Source: Spirodela intermedia (taxonomy: Eukaryota > Streptophyta > Magnoliopsida > Alismatales > Araceae). From it: DNA of 64,000 nt. Every line of letters starts with the position of its first letter. The first letter of the stretch is position 1. The stretch is taken from the NCBI GenBank assembly GCA_902729315.2, contig LR746277.1:4655001-4719000 (forward strand), read 5' to 3'. Below, one piece after another: positions 1 through 10,351 of this stretch. The position numbers and the translations under genes were made by a program. The notes under the pieces are model-generated. The model searched no databases. It saw nothing but the letters and a program-made list of their open reading frames with translations, and was not told the origin of the DNA.

Positions 1-2000
1 ATATGACCACTTTTTTAAATATCTTGAAATGTGGATGTGTTACAAAGGGAACGTGAAAATATAATGAGGACAATAAAGAACTTCTTAATTGTAACTACTT
101 AAATTTAGAGTCATGTAAATCATATGTCCTCTAGTGAGGCAATTTTAAGCTGCTTGCTTCCTTATTTGATGATGGTCGTTATAAAAAAAATTAACAAGAA
201 ATAATGAAAAAAATTTCACCATAAAAAAAATAAATTGACATCTAGTTCACTATTTGCACATATCAAGGTTATTTTAAAAATATCTTCAAAATAGTTGTAC
301 AATATATTTTTATTATTGCTTAATCAATATAGTTTATATCTATATTAATGCATATGACCGTTAATTAAGTGCATTATTTTTGAGTTATGGATAAACTCAA
401 ATGAGAAATTATAGTTTTTATGATTTTTAGACATTAACATGAAATTGACTCACGGATATTTTGTGATGTAAATCAAATAGGAGATTGATGTATTGAATGA
501 TATTAAAAGTTTAGATTATATAAGTAAAGAGTCAAAGACTTGATGATAAAAGTATTATTTTATAATTTAAATTTACATTAAGTGTATGATTATTAGATAA
601 TATGGATATAAAAGGTAATAAAAAGTATATCTTAGATTAATATGTTATTATCTTGTGTGTAAGCCTAAATATTTTAATTTTCTATGTCAAAGGCCTCTAA
701 TAATATTAGTACATGTAACCAATATAGAGGTCTTTGAATAAAGAGTAGTGATAAATTTCAGAGAAAATGATATAATGTATTGATTTAATATTAATTTTAC
801 AAGATTAATGATTTAATATATTCACATAGGGGAAAAGTTTCAAGAAGTATGACATTGCCATTGACAAAGTTATGATTTATGTAATGAAATGATGTCTTAT
901 ATTTCCTTAGTCCACAACATAGCTTAAAATATGAATGTATTTAAATAATTACAACTAAGAAGTTCCTTATGTCACTCATTATGTTGTCATATGTACTTCA
1001 TGGAACATCAATATTTTAAGACATTAAAAGTGGTCCTACTAGATTCTTATGTGAGTAATGGGAACCGCAAAGCCTTATAAAAATCTTAGATAATTGTCCT
1101 TATAAAAATATTAAAAATAAATAATTAAAATTTTATCACAAAAACATTCATATTTGACATCTAGTTCACTATTTTTAAAATATTAAGATTAATTTTTAAG
1201 AAAATATCTTCATAATTGATATCTAGGATGTTCATATTGACACTTAATTAATATAGTTTCCGTCCATGTTAATGGATATGACCATAAATTAAACACTCTA
1301 TTTTCTCTCGTGAATCGGATATTACATGCATGGTATCTTAAGAAGTGACATTATCCACTTGGCTATCTGCCCATCATGTGATGCTTGGAACTTTATCACA
1401 TGAATTGAGAGACAAAGTCATGAGTCAAGTACATACACTCATAACTAAATAATTTTGAGCTATTTTAGCTCAATTATTCAATGATAAGGCATAGAATGAG
1501 GGTCATTGTAGAACAGAATATGACATCAATAAGAGGAGACAAGCTTCTAGAGGTGAACAAGTGAATCATCATCGCATATCTTGTTTTGAAGCAAACCATT
1601 AACTCCACATGGACTATGAGGCTTTTGTTAATTGTATCCTTCCTTAAGTTGGACTATCGATGCTCTTTATTGATCCAGCTGCATCTCAAATGGCTAAGAA
1701 TGGAACACACCCCTTTTATATTCACATGATTATAGTTAAATTTCTCAAACTTTTGGGAACTTTCATGACATAAAAGTCAACTTTCTAAGATTTTTTGGAC
1801 GTACAACAAAAATAAAGTGCTTCATCTCTCACTAGAACAACCATAGCCTTTAACACTATTTGGACATAACTACTATCAAACTCACGACTAATCAAGTATG
1901 AGTGAAGATTGATAAATCAAATAGTGATTTTCTCGAGTAATGCAGATTAGTCAAAGGATCCTTTTTGGATGATCAACCGCCTTTTCTCCCCACTTCCATG
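1..2000. repeat. AT-rich repeat-bearing region, probable decayed transposon
   Basis: Strongly AT-rich compared with the rest of the window and without any credible open frame. A diverged direct repeat is visible: about 219-385 matches about 1133-1305, with 21 identical bases at 235-255 and 1154-1174 and a second conserved block near 345-366 and 1269-1290. A separate inverted repeat joins about 77-104 to 939-968. Such rearranged internal repeats fit an old, nested or deleted transposable element, but no terminal repeats, reverse transcriptase or transposase motifs can be read, so the class is unknown. Confidence 0.5.
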
Positions 2001-2480
2001 CAGAATCCCCCACATCGCTTTACTAACTTACAAGCTAACCAACGTGATGCCTTCTTTGAGTAGAGATGACCTTACAAGCTCCCTCTCAAAACTGCTGCAC
2101 CCGGGTTAGGCGAGGATCAAAGCTGAGTCCCTTCTCGGGGAAAGGTACTCCCACGCCTGAGCATCTTCTCCGTCATCTATCCATCCATCCATCCATCCAT
2201 CTACCCCATGGAAGATGGAGAATGGAGGAAAGGGGGGGATGCTGATGGGACCTCCTCCACCATAGAAGAGAATATATAGGTGAGCCTCATCTGCCCCCCC
2301 CGAATTTTCTTCCTTCGTTCCTTTTTCTATGTTCTTATTCTCCCCCTTTTGTTCCTTGTGAAGGTAGCCCAAGACTAACCTCAAAACCAGCTGCTCACCC
2401 TGGGAGAAACCCTTACGAACTCCTTTCACCCTACACCAAGCTCGGATCCCTGTGAACCGTTACGTTGTTCACCCTATTCA

Positions 2481-2517
2481 CAGACAGAGAGAGAAAGAGA
2501 GTGAAAGTGAGAGAGAT

Positions 2518-2551
<34 letters not shown>

Positions 2552-2655
2552 TGAAAGTGAGAGTGAGAGAGAGAAAGAGAAAGAGAAAGAGAAAGAGAAA
2601 GAGACAGAGACAGAGACAGAGACAGAGACAGAGAGAGAAAGAGAGAGAGAGAGTT
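2481..2655. repeat. Compound GA-rich microsatellite
   Basis: About 175 bp of GA, GAAA and GACA units in succession, with interruptions. It produces an artefactual Ser/Leu-rich frame on the minus strand. This is the longest purine-asymmetric tract in the window. Confidence 0.9.
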
Positions 2656-2808
2656 GATGAGAAAGAAGCAAATGGTTACCTAGACTCGTAGACTAAATCT
2701 TATGAAGTCTGAACCCCGAGGGAGAGGACGGATCCGGTGAGAATTGGTTCTCTTTAGCCTTAACCGGCCCATCGACTCCTAGCCGTCTCACAGGGTTTAT
2801 ATGATTGG

Positions 2809-3232
2809 TTGACTGAAGGAATCCGATCCCCCGGCCAAAGTCTGACGTGAGTGGCGCCGTCCATTCGAAGATGCTGGATGTAGCTCAAATGGTCGTCAAC
2901 GTAAGACCCTACCGAGCCGATCATTGGCAGTGGACTATTTATTATATATATGTCAAAAATATACCTTGTGGTGAATAAAATGTGGAAGAAATCCAATCGA
3001 GGAGTCTGATTTAGCTGGGATTTGCTCATGCTCGTCTCTGGTTGACTTTTTTCTGACCCATTAAAATATTGGTTGACTTTGTTCGCCCTCTGTGAGCGTA
3101 ATTGCGCCAGGCTAGTGACCCGCATTGTTTGACTAAAGATTAGACTGGATCGAGATCGGATGAAGAATAGGACGTTGACTGTTCAGTTTACGCATCATTT
3201 TGACCGAGTTTCATCTTTTGGGGTCTGGTCAA
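2809..3232. promoter_or_regulatory. Cluster of seven W-box core motifs (TTGAC)
   Basis: TTGAC cores lie on the plus strand at 2809, 3042, 3073, 3129, 3175 and 3200, and on the minus strand at 3228-3232. TTGAC(C/T) is the established binding core for WRKY transcription factors. The cluster begins about 600 bp and ends about 1 kb upstream of the NIK start codon, so control of that gene by WRKY factors is a reasonable inference but is not shown. Confidence 0.5.
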
Positions 3233-3741
3233 CGGGGGCGATGGGAACGTACCTTGTACAGCTCAAACGGTTTGGAGGGGGGGTTTGGAGGAGGGAACTC
3301 GGATCCGGGTCGGGTCGGTGGGTCTAGCCATTTGAGCGGGAGAGTTGAGTCGTCAGCCCCCATCTGAAACTCAGCCAGCGGAGGCGGCCGCTATTCTTTC
3401 TTCTGTCTCGCTTTCGCTTTACAGAGTAATATAAAAAGCGGAATTCCCTTTATCTTTATTTTCCCTCCTTTTCCTTTCACCCATCTCTCTCTCTTCCTCT
3501 CTCTTTCTCTCTCTACTGTGCTTTTCCTTTTCCCATCCTCGATGTCCCATGGAATGAGTGTGTGGGGGGAGGAGGAGGAGCTCAGTACAGTCCTTCCCCC
3601 TTGCGCTTGGTCCTCTCTCTCTCTCTCGTTAGAATTCTGAGCTCCACGCTGACAACCAGATCAGGGCTGATTTCAAATTCGGGCCTCGTGTTCTCTGCAA
3701 CCTGAGCCCGGCGGACCGCCGTCGTCCGTCGCGGCTCGTAC

Positions 3742-3751
3742 TTTATATATG
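3742..3751 (+). promoter_or_regulatory. TATA-like box of the NIK gene
   Basis: The sequence TTTATATATG lies about 84 bp before the predicted ATG at 3835, which would put transcription start near 3775 and give a short 5' leader. No other TATA-like element is closer to the start codon. Confidence 0.4.
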
Positions 3752-3834
3752 GCCTCCTCGGTGAGATGTCTCTCTCTCCTCGCGCGTAAAAAGGGGAGCT
3801 CCGCTGCCCTCTGAGGCGGCCGCTGCGGCTGCTC

Positions 3835-6800
3835 ATGGCTCTGGCTCTGGCTCTGGAGGTGCCCTGCTTCCTGCTCGTCTTCTTCCTCGCCGCCGGCGTC
3901 TCCATCGCCTTCGAACCTCTCAACCACGAAGGTTCGTGCCTCCGTTCTGCGTCTTGTTCCTCCGGAAGGCTCTATCTCCTTCCTCTCCGCCTTGTTCGAG
4001 TTGTTGATCCGTGCTCCCTCCGTTCAGTGGTGGCTTTGATCGGGATCAAAGGGGCATTGAGCGACCCCAACGGAGTTCTCAAGAATTGGGATGAGGACTC
4101 CGCCGACCCCTGCAGCTGGACGATGATCACCTGCTCTGCGGAGAACCGAGTTATTGTTCTGTGAGCTTTTCTCCCTCATCCTCTCCCTCTTTGACCTAAT
4201 TTTTGGCTGGCTTCTCACGGGGGGGGATGATTCCGCAGAGGAGCTCCGAGCCAGAACCTGTCGGGCTCGCTGTCCGGAGCGATCGGGAACCTCACGAACC
4301 TGCAGCAAGTGTGAGAGGACGAACGTCTGAGAAATTTTCTCCGCCGGAACCCGTCCCTGGCAAGAGCATCCTGGTCTCACTCTCTCGGTCATGTTTCAGG
4401 TTACTTCAGAACAACAACATCACCGGGACAATTCCCGCCGAGTTGGGGACGCTGCGGAAGCTTCAGACCCTCGACCTCTCGAACAATGGCTTCTCCGGCG
4501 CCGTCCCTGAATCTCTCGGCCAACTTACGGCTCTTCACTACCTGTGAGTTCTGTGAATCATCGCCCTCCCGGCCGCCTGGTTTTGCTGACCCTTTCTGAG
4601 CTTCCCTTCCCGTCGGCCGTGCGCAGAAGACTCAACAACAACAGCTTGTCTGGGCCCTTCCCCACGTCGTTATCGAAGATTCCTCAGCTCTCTTTCCTGT
4701 AGGTCCCCCCCCCCCCCTCCCTTCGCCATTCTGATCTCTGTTCTTGAATTGACGAGCTGAGCTTTCTTCTTTCGATCAGGGATGTGTCTTACAACAATCT
4801 ATCCGGTCCTGTTCAACCGTTCCCGGCGAGGACCTTCAAGTCAGATGATTTCTCTTCTCGCTCCTCCCGACTTCTTCTTCCTCCTCCTCGGGAGGTCTCT
4901 GGTTTCTGACGCGGAGTGGCGCTCGTTGGTTTCCTGCTTCTGCAGCATTCTGGGGAATCCTCTGATCTGCGGAAGACGCTCCACGGAAGAGTGCACGAAG
5001 ACGGCCGTCCCCATCTCGCCGTCGCCGGCGGCGGAGTCCTCCCTGAGTACGCCTTCCGTTCTGGTCCTCAGTCTCTCCCCCACTCCCCTTCATCTGGTGC
5101 GCTGGCTCTGAGGGATTCGTCTGGTTAAGGTGCGCAGGGAAGACGAAGACCCAGAAAGTAGCCGTTGCGGTGGGTGCCAGTCTCGGCTCCACCTCCATGC
5201 TCCTCCTGCTCGTCGGCCTCCTCTGTTGGCGTAGGAAGCGGAGGCACCAGTCCATCCTGGGCATCAGCGGTCAGTGCCCCCACCCCTCGCCAGGATTAGG
5301 TTACCGTGACATGATGATGGACTGTTCTTCTTCTGCTTCTGCTTCTGTTGGGTGTTTTTCTTGCGGGGGGGGGCGGCGCAGAGAAGGAAGACGGAGGGGC
5401 GATGGTGATGGAGCTGGGGAACCTGCACCAGTTCGGGCTGCGGGAGCTGCAGGCGGCGACGGATAACTTCAGCTCCCGCAACATTTTGGGAAAGGGCGGC
5501 TTCGGGAACGTGTACAAGGGGCGGCTGGCCGACGGGACGGTGGTGGCGGTGAAGCGCCTCAAGGACGTGTGCTCCTCCGGCGAGGTGCAGTTCCGCACGG
5601 AGGTAGAGATGATCAGTCTCGCCGTCCACCGCAACCTCCTCCGCCTCCTCGGCTACTGCGCCACCGCCAACGAGCGCCTCCTCGTCTACCCCTTCATGCC
5701 CAACGGCAGTGTCGCCTCCCGTCTCAGAGGTACCGTTCCTCTGACTCATCTGCACTGGTACGCGCGCTGGTGGAGCTCTCCACCATGAGCGACGGATGTC
5801 CTTCCCCATGACCTCAGCTCCGCTCTGAAAGCAAGAGAGAGAGAGAGAAAGAGAGGAGGAAGAGAGAGAGGGGTTGTTGACTGCACCGGCGACCGGTGAT
5901 CCACCTGATCCATCCGATGCACTGTTCGTTTCCTGCCATCCATCTGGTACGGCGATGGCAGCCTTGCCGATGGTGGCGCTCATCGTCTGGGTGGAGGGAA
6001 GGAATCATACGATTCCTGACCTGACAGATGGGTCGTCGTCGTCCTGATTACGGTTTTTCTTGGGGTCTGGCAGGGAAGCCGGCCCTGGACTGGAGCACGA
6101 GGAAGAGGATAGCGCTGGGGGCGGCGAGGGGGCTGCTGTATCTGCACGAGCAGTGCGACCCGAAGATCATCCACCGTGACGTGAAGGCCGCGAACGTGCT
6201 CCTGGACGAGTTCTGTGAGGCCGTCGTCGGCGACTTCGGCTTGGCGAAGCTGCTCGACCACGGCGACTCCCACGTCACCACCGCCGTCCGCGGCACCGTC
6301 GGCCACATCGCCCCCGAGTATCTCTCCACCGGCCAGTCCTCCGACAAGACCGACGTCTTCGGCTTCGGCATCCTCCTCCTCGAGCTTCTCACCGGCCGCA
6401 ACGCCCTCGACTTCGCCGCCGCCCCCACCCTCAAGGGCGGCGCCATGCTCGACTGGGTAAGAGCGAGAAACAGAGAAATAGAGAAATAACTTCCTCTGAC
6501 CTCTCTCCGACGTCCTCGCCGTTGTTCATCTGGCTTGGTGTTGTGGATGGACAGGTGAGGAGGGCGCAGGAGGAGAAGCGGGTGGAGCTGCTGGTGGACA
6601 GGAACCTGAGGAGCGGCGCATACGATTTGCTGGAGGTGGGGGAGATGGTGCAGGTGGCGCTGCTCTGCACGCACTACCTGCCGGCGAGCCGCCCGAGGAT
6701 GTCGGAGGTGGTGAGGATGCTCGAGGGCGAGGGCCTCGCCGAGAAGTGGGCTGCCTCCAACTACAAGCTCGCCGCCCCGCAGCGGCAGAACTCGACGGTC

Positions 6801-6956
6801 CGCCAACAGGTCTTCGCCCCCCCCGGAGACCTCCTCCTCATGGACGCCGACGAGGTCTCCGCCGCCACCGCGGCCGCCGGCGAGGACGACGACGACGACG
6901 ACGACGACCGGCGGTCCCTCGACGCGGCCGAGATGGAGCTGTCGGGCCCCAGGTAA
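3835..6956 (+). CDS. NIK: LRR receptor-like kinase, NIK type (LRR-RLK subfamily II)
   Basis: Plasma-membrane receptor kinase related to SERK and NIK proteins. Eleven exons: 3835-3931, 4028-4160, 4239-4310, 4400-4543, 4627-4698, 4780-4839, 4946-5046, 5138-5269, 5382-5729, 6074-6456, 6555-6956, giving 647 residues. Visible parts are a signal peptide (about 1-24), the N-terminal cap with DPCSW, about five LRRs on 72/144-bp exons, a TM segment near 233-255, then a kinase with [15 protein letters not shown] (420-422) and DFG (440). The activation loop reads HVTTAVRGT, with threonines at 455, 456 and 461 matching the regulatory threonines known in Arabidopsis NIK1 (T474 in that protein). The C-terminus ELSGPR is typical of NIKs. 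Known members act in development and in antiviral translation control. An odd run of eight Asp precedes the tail. A SERK is less likely because of the activation loop and tail. Confidence 0.92.
4705..4717. repeat. Poly-C tract directly after an intron donor
   Basis: Thirteen C residues begin six bases inside the fifth intron of the NIK gene, immediately following its donor site at 4699. They could affect donor recognition or cause sequencing slippage. Confidence 0.85.
6885..6908 (+). repeat. Coding (GAC)8 trinucleotide repeat
   Basis: Eight exact GAC codons in the last NIK exon encode eight consecutive aspartates close to the C-terminus. It is likely to be length-polymorphic without breaking frame. 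Confidence 0.9.
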
Positions 6957-7404
6957 GTAGTAGGTAGCGAGCAGCAGCCTCTTCACAGAAATTAGGAGAA
7001 ATAAACACGAAAAATTATACACATTACAGCGGATTTCCTCGCACGTTTTAGGTCAGTCCGGCGATCGTCACTGTAGTTACCGGCCTTGTTCTCGAAGAAG
7101 CGAGGGAGGGAGGGAGGCCGCGGAAAGACGGGGGAGAGAGTAGAGAGATAAACCATCTTTGTGAGGAAAGAGAGCGCGGACGAGACTCCCACAGACAGGC
7201 TTTCGCTTTACTCCCTTTTCTTTTCCGCTTCGGCTCTCAGCTTTTCCCAGACGCAGAGGATTAGAGAGAGAAAGGCTCGTCCCATCACAAGTCACGGAGA
7301 GAGAGAGTAAAGTGGTCTCGTCTGGTGTGGCCAGGGGCCTTCGCGCTCACGCCTCATCATCTCACCGCTCCGTCAGGATTAGAGAGAGAAAGGCTCGTCT
7401 CATC

Positions 7405-7444
<40 letters not shown>

Positions 7445-8844
7445 GCAAAGTGATGGTCTGGGCCCATTAGTCGGTGGGAAATATGGGCCGTTTCCCATAA
7501 AGTTCCCGAATAAAACCATGCCCGGCCCAATCCAGATCTGAATGTCAACTTGGGCCTCGATAGGGGCCCATCCCATGCTTTGACCTTATCTGAGCCTTCA
7601 ATCGGACCTGCTCTGTGACTGGGCCGGCCCGTTGATATCCCCTCCTATTTATTTATTTTTAAAATACAGTGAGAATGACTGACACGTGGCGGCCAGCTGG
7701 CTGAGCCATTTATCAGTCATCATCGTCCCTGTACCCCTAGAATAAACCATTAATTGTCATGGTAACCTCGCCGGAGACCGGGTCGTCTGCCTCCCTTTCA
7801 GTTAGTCAAATCCGTCCTCTTCCATTCGAATGCGGCCGCGCGTATTTTAGGCTTTAGACCCCAACTTATGTAATATTTTCTTTTCACGTCCCTGTAAGTA
7901 ACATTATTATATTAACCTTGATAGATGTTGATTCCAACATCGCACCGACTCCCGCGTAGAATAATCCGTTCCCAACACTTTTTTTAATATTTTTTAATGT
8001 TTTTTCCCGACGAGACATCGACGCGAAATTACCGAAAATTAATTCCCCGCAGATATTTAATACCCCTCACCGGTGGAGCATTGCTTTCGGGGTGTAACCG
8101 GTTCAAACGAAAATACCCGAGGAAGGACTGCCGTTGACTAACGCCGGGAGAGAGAACCATCGCACGATTTTCACGCGCCCCGGTCAACGATTCGAATATC
8201 ACCGCCTCGGACGACTTTGGGGGCGAGGGGACGCGCTACCTCCTGCTTCCGCTCATCTGAAGGACGCGGCGTCGGACCGAGTCAGCTCCCCCCGCCCCTC
8301 GACCTCCTTGGGAAATCCCCGGCCTGCTCTTTGACTTTCTGCACCCTCCGTGTCTATGTAGAGTAGCGAGAGAGAGAGAGAGAGAGAGGCTTAGCAGGGC
8401 CGTTGACCAAAGAGTAGAGATGGGGTTTCCTAGTGTTGTTACGCATCGATGTGAGTGAGGAGAGGGAATGTGAGGAGGTGGGGGTCGCCGGCCCACCACG
8501 TTTCCTGGCTAGGCCGGCCGCCTTTGGCGGGCAGTCGCCAGGTTCGTTAATTATTATAGCGTGCACGGTCTACTGTACAGCGGCAACGATTTATTTAAAC
8601 GTGCGTCGTCCCGTCCTGGGGGTAAGAAGAAAGAACCCCGACGGTAGAAAGAGAAGCGAAGAAGCATTCGCCACCCGTGGGGCCCACTCGCCCCAAGACG
8701 ACAAGAAAAGGAGGACGCGACTGGAAAACCAAGGACCGCGGTAAGAGAGAGGAGATAGAGAGAGAAAAACGGGGGGGGGGTAAAGAAAGCCCGTCGACGC
8801 GTTCACGGCTTGACGCGTTTTGCTGCCTCACCGGGGCGCCCAGC
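6957..8844. other. Intergenic region between NIK and GAE genes
   Basis: No supported gene. Contents: NIK 3' flank; a 29-bp direct repeat (7258-7286 and 7376-7404); GA microsatellites at 7408-7441 and 8368-8388; several GGCCCA motifs near 7470-7630; a G10 tract at 8771-8780. The frames seen here are low-complexity. Confidence 0.6.
7408..7441. repeat. GA microsatellite
   Basis: About 16 GA units, adjoining the second copy of a 29-bp direct repeat. Confidence 0.9.
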
Positions 8845-8851
8845 TATAAAT
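8845..8851 (+). promoter_or_regulatory. TATA box of the GAE gene
   Basis: TATAAAT stands about 200 bp upstream of the ATG at 9053. The implied leader (from about 8875) contains no other ATG and carries a run of eight or so GCC units near 8951-8977. Confidence 0.55.
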
Positions 8852-9052
8852 CCTGGGCAGAGTCCACTCGGTGGGTCTCAGCGGGCGCTGAGGGGAGAGA
8901 AGAAGGAAGGAAGGCCCTCCTCTGATCTGCGCTGGCTCGGGTTCAGCCGCTGCCGCCGCCGCCGCCGCCGCCGCCGGAGGGGAGAAGCAACGGGAGCGGA
9001 AATTAAAGGAAGAGGGAGGAGCGTGTCTGCTAGATTAGGGGAGGAAGAGAAG

Positions 9053-10351
9053 ATGAGGGATTTGGAGGACGACCCTTTCCCGTCGACGCCGGGGAAGGTG
9101 AAGATCGAGCGGGCGTACGCCGTCAACCGGCAGTTCAACCGGTGCTTCGCCTCCACGAGCACGACGTTCCTGTGGGCGCTGTTCCTGGTCGCCCTCATCG
9201 CCTCCTTCCTCAGCTTCCAGTCATTCGTCGACACGAGCTCCCGGTACTTCACCGCCTCGTGGGGGGGGATCCAGTGGGAGAAGCAGGTCCGCACCTCCGC
9301 CCAGATCGACCGCCCCGGCGGGATCTCCGTGCTGGTCACCGGCGCCGCCGGCTTCGTCGGCTCCCACGTCGCCGTCAACCTCAAGAAGCGCGGCGATGGC
9401 GTGGTGGGCCTCGACAACTTCAACTCCTACTACGACCCCTCCCTGAAGAAGGCCCGCAAGGCCCGCCTCGCCAACAACGGCATCTTCGTCGTGGAGGGCG
9501 ACGTCAACGACGCTCGCCTGCTCGCAAAGCTCTTCGACGTCGTCGCCTTCACCCACGTCATGCACCTCGCCGCTCAGGCCGGCGTCCGCTACGCCATTGA
9601 GAACCCTTCCTCCTACGTCCACAGCAACATCGCCGCTCTGGTCACCCTCTTGGAGGCCTGCAAATCCGCCAATCCGCAGCCGGCGGTGGTCTGGGCCTCC
9701 TCCAGTTCCGTCTATGGCCTCAACGAGAAGGTGCCCTTCTCGGAGACGGACAAAACCGACCGCCCCGCCAGCCTCTACGCCGCCACTAAGAAGGCCGGCG
9801 AGGAGATCACCCACGCGTACAACCACATCTACGGGCTCTCCATCACCGGCCTCCGCTTCTTCACCGTCTACGGGCCATGGGGGCGGCCGGATATGGCCTA
9901 CTTCTCCTTCACCCGCAACATCCTGCAGGGAAAGCCCATCACCGTCTACAGGGGGAAGGACCGGGTGGACCTGGCCAGGGACTTCACCTACATCGACGAC
10001 ATCGTGAAGGGTTGCGTCGCCTCGCTCGACACCTCCGGCAAGAGCACCGGCAGCGGCGGCAAGAAGCGGGAGCCCGCCCCTTACAGGATCTACAACCTGG
10101 GCAACACCCAGCCGGTGACGGTGCCCACCCTGGTCTCGATTCTAGAGAAACATCTGAAGCTCAAGGCCAAGAAGAACATCGTCGAGATGCCCGGCAACGG
10201 CGACGTGCCCTTCACCCACGCCAACATCAGCCACGCACAGAAGGATCTGGGCTACAAGCCCTCCACGGACCTCCAGACGGGCCTGAAGAAGTTCGTCAAG
10301 TGGTACGTATCCTACCACGGGTACCAACGTGAAGTGGGGAGGAAGCTGTAG
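9053..10351 (+). CDS. GAE: UDP-glucuronate 4-epimerase
   Basis: Golgi type II membrane enzyme that converts UDP-glucuronate to UDP-galacturonate, the donor for pectin synthesis. One uninterrupted exon of 432 residues, the usual length and the usual intronless structure of this family. A membrane anchor lies at about 38-59, followed by the short-chain dehydrogenase fold: nucleotide-binding TGAAGFVG at 96-103, the catalytic serine region SSSSVYG at about 216-222, and the YAATK motif with Tyr242 and Lys246. The family signatures AQAGVRYAIENP and RFFTVYGPWGRPDMA are present. The ATG at 9053 was chosen because MRDLEDDPFPSTPGK resembles family N-termini; the open frame upstream of it lacks an ATG. 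Third codon positions are almost all G or C. Identification is firm; the subtype is not assigned. Confidence 0.96.
   Translation: MRDLEDDPFPSTPGKVKIERAYAVNRQFNRCFASTSTTFLWALFLVALIASFLSFQSFVDTSSRYFTASWGGIQWEKQVRTSAQIDRPGGISVLVTGAAGFVGSHVAVNLKKRGDGVVGLDNFNSYYDPSLKKARKARLANNGIFVVEGDVNDARLLAKLFDVVAFTHVMHLAAQAGVRYAIENPSSYVHSNIAALVTLLEACKSANPQPAVVWASSSSVYGLNEKVPFSETDKTDRPASLYAATKKAGEEITHAYNHIYGLSITGLRFFTVYGPWGRPDMAYFSFTRNILQGKPITVYRGKDRVDLARDFTYIDDIVKGCVASLDTSGKSTGSGGKKREPAPYRIYNLGNTQPVTVPTLVSILEKHLKLKAKKNIVEMPGNGDVPFTHANISHAQKDLGYKPSTDLQTGLKKFVKWYVSYHGYQREVGRKL

Larger units (their letters stand above)
2001..3834. other. Intergenic and promoter region upstream of NIK gene
   Basis: No supported gene. 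The segment holds a long compound GA-type microsatellite (2481-2655), a cluster of TTGAC motifs (2809-3232), a CT-rich stretch near 3480-3520 and a TATA-like element shortly before the receptor-kinase start codon. The small frames here are low-complexity or antisense shadows. Confidence 0.6.

Noticed and set aside
5264-5983. 239-codon minus-strand frame opposite the NIK gene
   Set aside because: Antisense shadow of well-supported kinase exons; it exists because third positions are G/C and avoid stops.
9221-9826. 201-codon minus-strand frame opposite GAE
   Set aside because: Antisense shadow of the epimerase; no family resemblance.
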